DNA of 64,000 nt from Citrus sinensis (Eukaryota > Streptophyta > Magnoliopsida > Sapindales > Rutaceae), in the NCBI RefSeq assembly GCF_022201045.2, contig NC_068562.1, positions 26,618,501 through 26,682,500 of the forward strand, read 5' to 3'. A program made the translations under genes and the position numbers. The notes under the pieces were generated by a model. That model was not told the origin of the DNA. It did not search any database and saw only the letters and a program-made list of their open reading frames with translations. Position 1 is the first letter of the stretch; every line of letters starts with the position of its first letter. Shown here one piece after another: positions 58,119 through 64,000 of the stretch.

Positions 58119-60388
58119 TTATTTCCGGTGTGAGAATGCAGCATCCAAATTCTTCTGAGACCGTTCTCTAGATTTGGTCTTTGCTGTCAAAACCACGTCA
58201 TCGAGAAATCCTCGTTGTGGAAATTCATCAGGTACAAGGCTCCAATAAATCTCAAACTGTTCTGTAGCCTCCTTCTTTTTATCCAACAAACTGTAGATTA
58301 TTCCCTGCCACAAATTTCAACGACTGGTTATTCAGTAAAGACTTCAGAAACAAAATATTATTTCATTTCAATGCGATCACAAATCCCTATATGAGCTATT
58401 GCAGATAGCAATTTCCTAAAATGTGTTAATTTTGCCACAAAATCTGTATATGAATTACAAAAGAAATCTATTTTGGCCTTTTAGCATGTCCTATGTGAAA
58501 ACCATACATTTCAGTGGTAGTCTAAATTGATTTACCAACCCTCTTTCCTGCCAATTTATAAATTCAACAGAACTTTTATCCGAGGGAACCAACACCAGGT
58601 ATGCATAAGGCCTCCCGTCTCCAAAAATTACATGGACACAAATTCCAAGTGTCAATGATTCAAGTTGTCAGAGTATCAACAATCAACATTATCAGTTGTT
58701 ACAGGCCATCGGAGAAATAATAACCCAAGATCCCCTAAGTTCTACTGCTATGCCACTAGGCTTATACTTACTGGTCCAACCCCACAAACTTTCCACCCTA
58801 AGCTAAATTTAGAAAGGATTCATTTTGACAGAAGCAGGTAACAGATAGCAAATTTCTGCAGAAGGTATATTGTTAAAGAACTTTACCTGGCAAAGATAAG
58901 GCCGAAAATCTCGAGGATTTTCTTTTACCAGATCTTGAAATTTCTTCAGCCCCTCCTCCAACTCCCCCTGCAAGAAGTATGGCAACGAATGAGAAGAATT
59001 TAGATTATCTGACCAAAGGTTTACATTCATACTGAATGCAAGAACAATTGATTGCAATGGTTTCAATTGGTGAATATATGAACTTATAGCAAGAATTTCT
59101 TAAGAAGTCACCTCTACAACATGCATTTGTGCAATTAAAATTCTTATGTTCCTCTCTTCAGTGACTCTTTTTTCACGCTGAGCAACTTCTAGAGCCTTTG
59201 ATAGCATCTGAAAGACAGCTGGGCCTTCATGGTTTTTGTGCATCACCAATGCCAGACCCTGCATAAAGAGCACACTTAAGTTAGTAGCTGTTAGCACAGA
59301 AAGGAAACAAATGGGTATGAATTTCATTCATGTCATTGTCCACCAGGCAACTGGGGCAACAGCAATCTTCAACTGAAAGCCAATTGTTGATGGATTGAAC
59401 ATAATATTTGTTCACTATAAATTAAGCATACCCACAAGATAAGAAGATAGTTTCAGTTATCTTCTAGCTCAGAGCTAAACATTACAAAGATAGGAATGAA
59501 ACCACTTCACTCAAAAGTCAACCATCAGCTTGAATCTATGGGTGATCCGAGGATGCATGCTCACATATACGAATCATTCATTTAGAAGAGTGACTGAATT
59601 TGCAAAGTCATACTTACATACCTTCCCAAGTCCTATGCAAACAGGCAAAGCATAGCATACGCACGGCACAATAACACAAAAAACAACCAACAATGAAAAA
59701 AACAATAAAAAAGAGAAAGTAAGAATCATACATGCAGAGCTCTAAGCAAAAGAGGCCTCTCCTTCAAGATATCCTTGAACAATCTCTTTGCAGTACTCAG
59801 CTTCCCCATCAACTCGTAACAAAGCGCTTGTAAAAGCTTCCACTCAACCTCATTCGGCTCGATATCAATCAACCTCTTCACAAACTCTAAAGCTTCCTTA
59901 TTTCTCCCTCTCCTCATATTCCCTTGCATAACCACCTTCAAAGCCTCAACATTTCTTGGCTCTTTCTCTAAAAGCTTCTCAAACATCTCTTCCACTTCAC
60001 TTTTCCCCATCAGGGCATCTCTCTTTTCTTTCAGATTCTCACTAGCCCTCATTTTACCTGGAAGTGCCACACTTGGCCTAAGGTTAGAACCAAAACTCCC
60101 CAAGAAAATTACAGACCCAGCAAGAAAAATGACTGCTTTTTCTTTCAAAACTTTCATAATTTTGTTCTCAGGTGAGAGAGATGAACGCGGTATCTTAGCA
60201 ATGTGGGATTGGGACAAGTTTGTGATGAACAAAGAGTGAAATTTTTGTTTTTGGGTTTGTTGAAATGAGAGAGTGTGATGCTTTTGCTTGTTGGGTGAGC
60301 TTAAGAATGATGATTTGTTAGGGTCTGGGAGTACGGGGCGGTCATAATTTGAGTGCAAGTGAAGAGAAAATGTTTTGATTGAACTCAT
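58119..60388 (-). CDS. SLOW GREEN 1-like chloroplast TPR protein
   Basis: Four minus-strand exons, 59732-60388, 59112-59258, 58887-58967 and 58119-58304, all phase 0, give 356 aa. The N-terminus (about 1-75) is Ser/Gln/Lys-rich with almost no acidic residues, as in a chloroplast transit peptide. A hydrophobic segment at about 84-100 (KAVIFLAGSVIFLGSFG) is a probable membrane anchor. From about 130 on, TPR-type helices are visible (EMFEKLLEKEPRNVEALKVV, ALEFVKRLIDIEPNEVEWKL, TAKRLFKDILKERPLLLRAL, GLKKFQDLVKENPRDFRPYL). This layout matches SLOW GREEN 1, a TPR protein needed for early chloroplast development in Arabidopsis. It is divergent from the NAT10 gene with 392 bp between start codons. 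Confidence 0.88.
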
Positions 60389-60780
60389 TTTGAAGATGAA
60401 TTAGGTTATCAGTTACATGGGGAGTGATCAGGGTAAATGATTGGGCTCTCCACAGAAGAAAGTGCGAGGGTTTAACCTGTTGAAGAAATTGGGTTTTTGT
60501 CTGAAGATGGCAAAGTTGAAACTGCGTCGTTTCATTCTACCTACTTTTAATTTTTAATTTTTTTTTTAAAGAACGGTACCATTTTACCCTTCGTACTGAT
60601 AATTGACCAAACTAGTTTGTTTTCCCGGGTGCCTGCCTCGTTATTCCAAAAACCCTAGTTAAACCCTAAAATCAGAGCAGGCGCAGAGACTGACTCAATA
60701 ACACAAGCGTTTGCTTAATTATTGCTATTATTGTTATAATTTTGATAAGAAACATTATCCATTGATACTATAACAAGAAG
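60389..60780. promoter_or_regulatory. Shared divergent promoter with two telo-boxes
   Basis: The 392 bp between the divergent SG1-like and NAT10 start codons must hold both promoters. Two telo-box motifs AAACCCTA lie at 60650-60657 and 60661-60668, 112-131 bp upstream of the NAT10 ATG. Telo-boxes are typical of plant translation and ribosome-biogenesis genes, which fits NAT10. No clear TATA box was assigned on either side. Confidence 0.7.
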
Positions 60781-63700
60781 ATGAGGAAGAAAGTGGACGA
60801 ACGCATCAGAACTCTGATCGAAAATGGCGTCAAGCAACGACACCGTTCCATGTTCGTCATAATCGGCGACAAGTCTCGCGACCAGGTACGCTTTTTTATA
60901 ATTCTTTTTTCAATTATAAATTTTAAGCTTTTATTTTTTTTAAAGGTTATAAAATGTGATAACTTTGAGTTAGATTTAATAACTGTGTTTGCTTTTATGT
61001 TGTTTCGTGCCATGTTGTGTTATGCAGATTGTGAATCTTCACTATATGCAGAGCAAAGCGGTGGTCAAATCTCGGCCTACTGTTTTGTGGTGCTACAAAG
61101 ATAAACTGGAGCTCAGCAGGTCTTATTTTTAAGTTCAATTCATATTTTCTGTATTTAAAATTTTAATAATTATAATCTATATTACACAAATTTTTAGGTG
61201 CATTTGGGGGATTGGGAGTGCTTTCAATACAAATAATTTTTTTTTGGTTTTCCGAATAGCGAAAACAGTTTTATGTTTGTTTTGTAGTGTTTTTATGAAA
61301 TTTACAAAAGCAGCTTTTCGATAGAAAAGTAACTTCTTATGCTTTCCTGTAAGTACTTCGGAGGTGGTATTTTGGAAAGTGGGTTTCTGTCAAAAATGCA
61401 TTTAAACAATTGATCAGTGCTATCGCAAAAAATTCTCCAAAAGTAATCTCAGGTGTTCCCTTATACCGAAACAAGACTCTGTTTAGTAGCCAAAATAGCG
61501 AAAACCAAAAGAGAGAAAAGAGATATAGTTGGTTTTGGATTTTTATGTTGCATTTGTTGATTCATACCCTAGAATTTTTGTGTGTGAAACAATTACAAAG
61601 TGATTACAATTATACAGTCACAAGAAAAAGCGTCAAAAGCAGATAAAGAAGTTAATGCAGAGAGGACTGCTCGATCCTGAGAAAGTCGATCCTTTTCAAC
61701 TTTTTCTTGAAACTGGAGGATTGACACATTGCTTGTACAAGGATAGTGAAAGGATTCTTGGTAATACATTTGGAATGTGCGTATTACAGGTAAAGCTCTG
61801 TAGATGCTTGTTGCTTTAACAAATTTTGCTGACTCATAATCTTATAAGATCTTCATGTGATTTGATTTTAGGATTTTGAGGCGTTGACACCAAATCTACT
61901 GGCTAGAACGATAGAAACAGTGGAGGGTGGTGGATTAATTGTATTGTTGCTTCGATCTCTTTCCTCTTTAACCAGGTTATGTACGATGGTCATGGTATGA
62001 ATCATTCGCACTTTTTAATTGATTTTGACATTCTCCATTAGGAATTCAGAAAATGTAGCACCTGGCTTAGGTTAGCTATATTTTTATGCTGGTCACTTCA
62101 TTGATCTGCTTGTATATAAAAATAATTATTCCTGAATGCTCGTCTTCGTGCTTTATAATTTCACGACAACTTTGTGGATGCTATCTAGTTGAGATGATAA
62201 AATCTCTTGTGTTGAAGACGAGGATTTGGGTTTGAACCCCACTTCACATGGGTGAGGAGGGGATTGGGTTGCCACTAGGCTAAACAATATATATATATAT
62301 ATTCACAATGACTTTCAGTAATTATTGTACTATTGATTTTCATACTTCACACATATTATCACTATGGAGACTTATAGAAAGCTTGCTGATGTCAGGATGT
62401 TCATGAGAGATTTCGTACTGAATCCCATTCTGAAGCTGCTGGACGTTTTAATGAACGTTTTCTATTATCACTTGCATCTTGCAGAGCATGTGTGGTTATG
62501 GATGATGAGCTGAATGTTTTACCAATTTCATCTCATATAAGGTCAATTACTGCTGTTCCAGTTAAAGAGGTAATCTATGGCAGGACTGTTTTGGTGGTTG
62601 ACTATGATGAAACTTTTTTAGTGTCATAATACTTTGAATTGTACTCCATCTGGGATAAGGCTGTAAAAGAGCTTATCTCGAGTTGCACTATGTTGTTTGA
62701 ATGTGTGTGTGTGTGTGTGTTTTTAAACACAGATTGAACTTGAGGCTGCAATTAATCTCAGACATAGCTCAAATCAGTTTTCAACTTTGGTTTGTTGAAG
62801 TCTGAACCTTCTCACTGCTCAAACCTGTTTGTGAGCTTAGTGGCTATATCACATAAACAAATCTTATGTCTCATTTCAAATTCCTATGTTTTAACTATAA
62901 TATTGCATGTTTATGACAATATGCCGTGTTATAGAGTTTATAAATGGTTATGTATGTTGTATTATTCGTTATGAATATAAGATATATTTCAGTTTTTAAT
63001 AAATTTCATTTATTTCAAATGGTAAAATATATATATATATATATGTAGTACACTCATTAACAAATCAAAGAACTTTGGGACTGTTCTTCCCTGTTTGATA
63101 TTTTAATCAACCATAGATTTCTGTTTGAGCTTGATTAACCAGCGATAAAGTATCTTAAAGAGCTAAACTTTAGCTGTACTGGGAAGCTTGATGCATAGTT
63201 TATTTTCCCTATCCACATATTATTTCTTGGGATGTGTAAAGAATTTTGCTGCATGCCTTATAATTGTGGGAATTAAAATGAAGTTTGTGTATTGTGTTTG
63301 TTAACCAGGGACTGTTTTGTCGTGTGTTGGTTCATTGGTTTTTGACTTTCAAATGTTCTTGTGCTTTTATGTAACTTTTTTCTTTATCTTCTGTTTGGTG
63401 CTTGAAGGACTCTGAAGGGCTTTCAGAAGCAGAACGGGACTTGAAGGATTTGAAAGAGCAACTGTGTGATGATTTTCCCGTTGGTCCTTTGATTAAGAAA
63501 TGTAGTACCCTGGATCAGGTAGAGAATGATTGGCATGTATCAATATTTTTTATTCTTCCTGTGTGGATGACTATTATCTCAATAATACTTTGTTTATGAT
63601 TTGAGATCATATCTTCGTGTTTGAAATAGGGTAAAGCTGTCATTACATTTCTTGATGCAATTTTGGATAAAACTCTACGTAGTACAGTGGCTTTGCTTGC

Positions 63701-64000
63701 TGCTCGTGGCCGTGGGAAGTCGGCTGCACTTGGTTTAGCAATTGCTGGGGCTATTGCTGCTGGGTAATCTGCTGAACATATACAATTAATTGTTTTCCTT
63801 TTCTTGTTTTGACTTTGACCTTTGGTAGATTCTGATGGAAGAAATATATCCTGGTAGGTATTCAAATATTTTTGTGACTGCGCCCAGTCCTGAGAACTTA
63901 AAAACATTATTCGAATTTGTTTGCAAAGGTTTCAATGCAATTGAATATAAGGTAAAGTTGTACCCTCTCCCTTGGTGCATTTTCTTTTATATGATTCTTA
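60781..64000 (+). CDS. RNA cytidine acetyltransferase (NAT10/Kre33 family), 5' part
   Basis: Eight exons are visible: 60781-60885, 61028-61119, 61618-61789, 61872-61994, 62396-62569, 63408-63518, 63630-63763, 63858-63951. They encode 335 residues, about one third of the roughly 1030-aa family length. The last exon ends at a GTAAAG donor, so the gene continues beyond the window. The N-terminus MRKKVDERIRTLIENGVKQRHRSMFVIIGD and KSRPTVLWCYKDKLELSSHKKKR are characteristic. A Walker A motif is at 286-290 (ARGRGKSAALG), starting the RecD-like helicase domain, followed by SNIFVTAPSPENLKTLFEFV. The GNAT acetyltransferase domain would lie downstream. The enzyme forms N4-acetylcytidine in 18S rRNA and in tRNA, in the nucleolus. 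Confidence 0.95.
62185..62300 (+). mobile_element. tRNA-derived SINE-like segment in NAT10 intron 4
   Basis: An A-box-like phrase (tagttgagatgataaaatctc) is followed by a B-box-like phrase (gggtttgaaccccac) about 40 bp later, then a (TA)n tail at about 62286-62302. The order matches a Pol III internal promoter with a simple-sequence 3' tail, as in plant SINEs. It does not form a full tRNA cloverleaf. It lies inside the intron 61995-62395. Confidence 0.55.
62570..63407 (+). other. Intron 5 of NAT10 gene
   Basis: Contains a (TG)n microsatellite at about 62703-62720 and a (TA)n microsatellite at about 63028-63046. No gene or RNA was recognised. Confidence 0.6.

Overview
This is a nuclear genome fragment from a flowering plant, most likely a woody eudicot; a Citrus or other Sapindales source is plausible but unproven. 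The evidence is AT-rich DNA, GT-AG introns, plant-specific proteins (A20/AN1 stress-associated protein, GPI-anchored GH17 glucanase with an X8 domain, violaxanthin de-epoxidase-related protein, chloroplast TPR protein, two-domain Thg1) and many plant transposon relics. Coding regions were rebuilt by joining open frames at GT-AG sites with phase checking. All complete multi-exon models sum to a multiple of three.

Layout. 1-2330: a 122-bp tandem array running into a putative Ty3/gypsy (Tat-like) LTR. 2331-6300: AT-rich spacer with a local duplication and a hAT-like element with a perfect 8-bp target duplication. 6838-7353 (+): single-exon A20/AN1 SAP gene. 11025-34386 (+): a 25-coding-exon plant spatacsin (SPG11) homologue of 3224 aa, whose introns hold LINE, hAT and SINE relics. 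34999-35340: Copia-type LTR remnant. 35396-42516: a 7.1-kb Mutator-like element defined here by a perfect 9-bp target duplication and matching inverted ends. It contains a cluster of perfect hairpins, a 192-bp tandem array, a nested Harbinger MITE, a CCGG-dense block and a low-complexity right arm. 43277-45554 (+): GH17 beta-1,3-glucanase with a very unusual ~165-residue Asn/Gly tract. 46735-52361 (+): tandem-domain tRNA-His guanylyltransferase (ICARUS1/THG1 type). 53180-53250 (+): tRNA-Gly(GCC). 53481-54487 (-): broken DUF295 gene. 55125-57346 (-): violaxanthin de-epoxidase-related gene. 58119-60388 (-): SLOW GREEN 1-like chloroplast TPR gene. 60781-window end (+): 5' part of the NAT10/Kre33 RNA cytidine acetyltransferase gene, divergent from the TPR gene across a 392-bp shared promoter with two telo-boxes.

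The genes are not a functional cluster. Shared themes are RNA modification (Thg1 and NAT10, with a tRNA gene nearby) and plastid proteins (VDE-related and SG1-like). The most unusual items are the hairpin-ended MULE, the Asn-rich glucanase, and the His at the first metal-binding Asp position of the N-terminal Thg1 domain.
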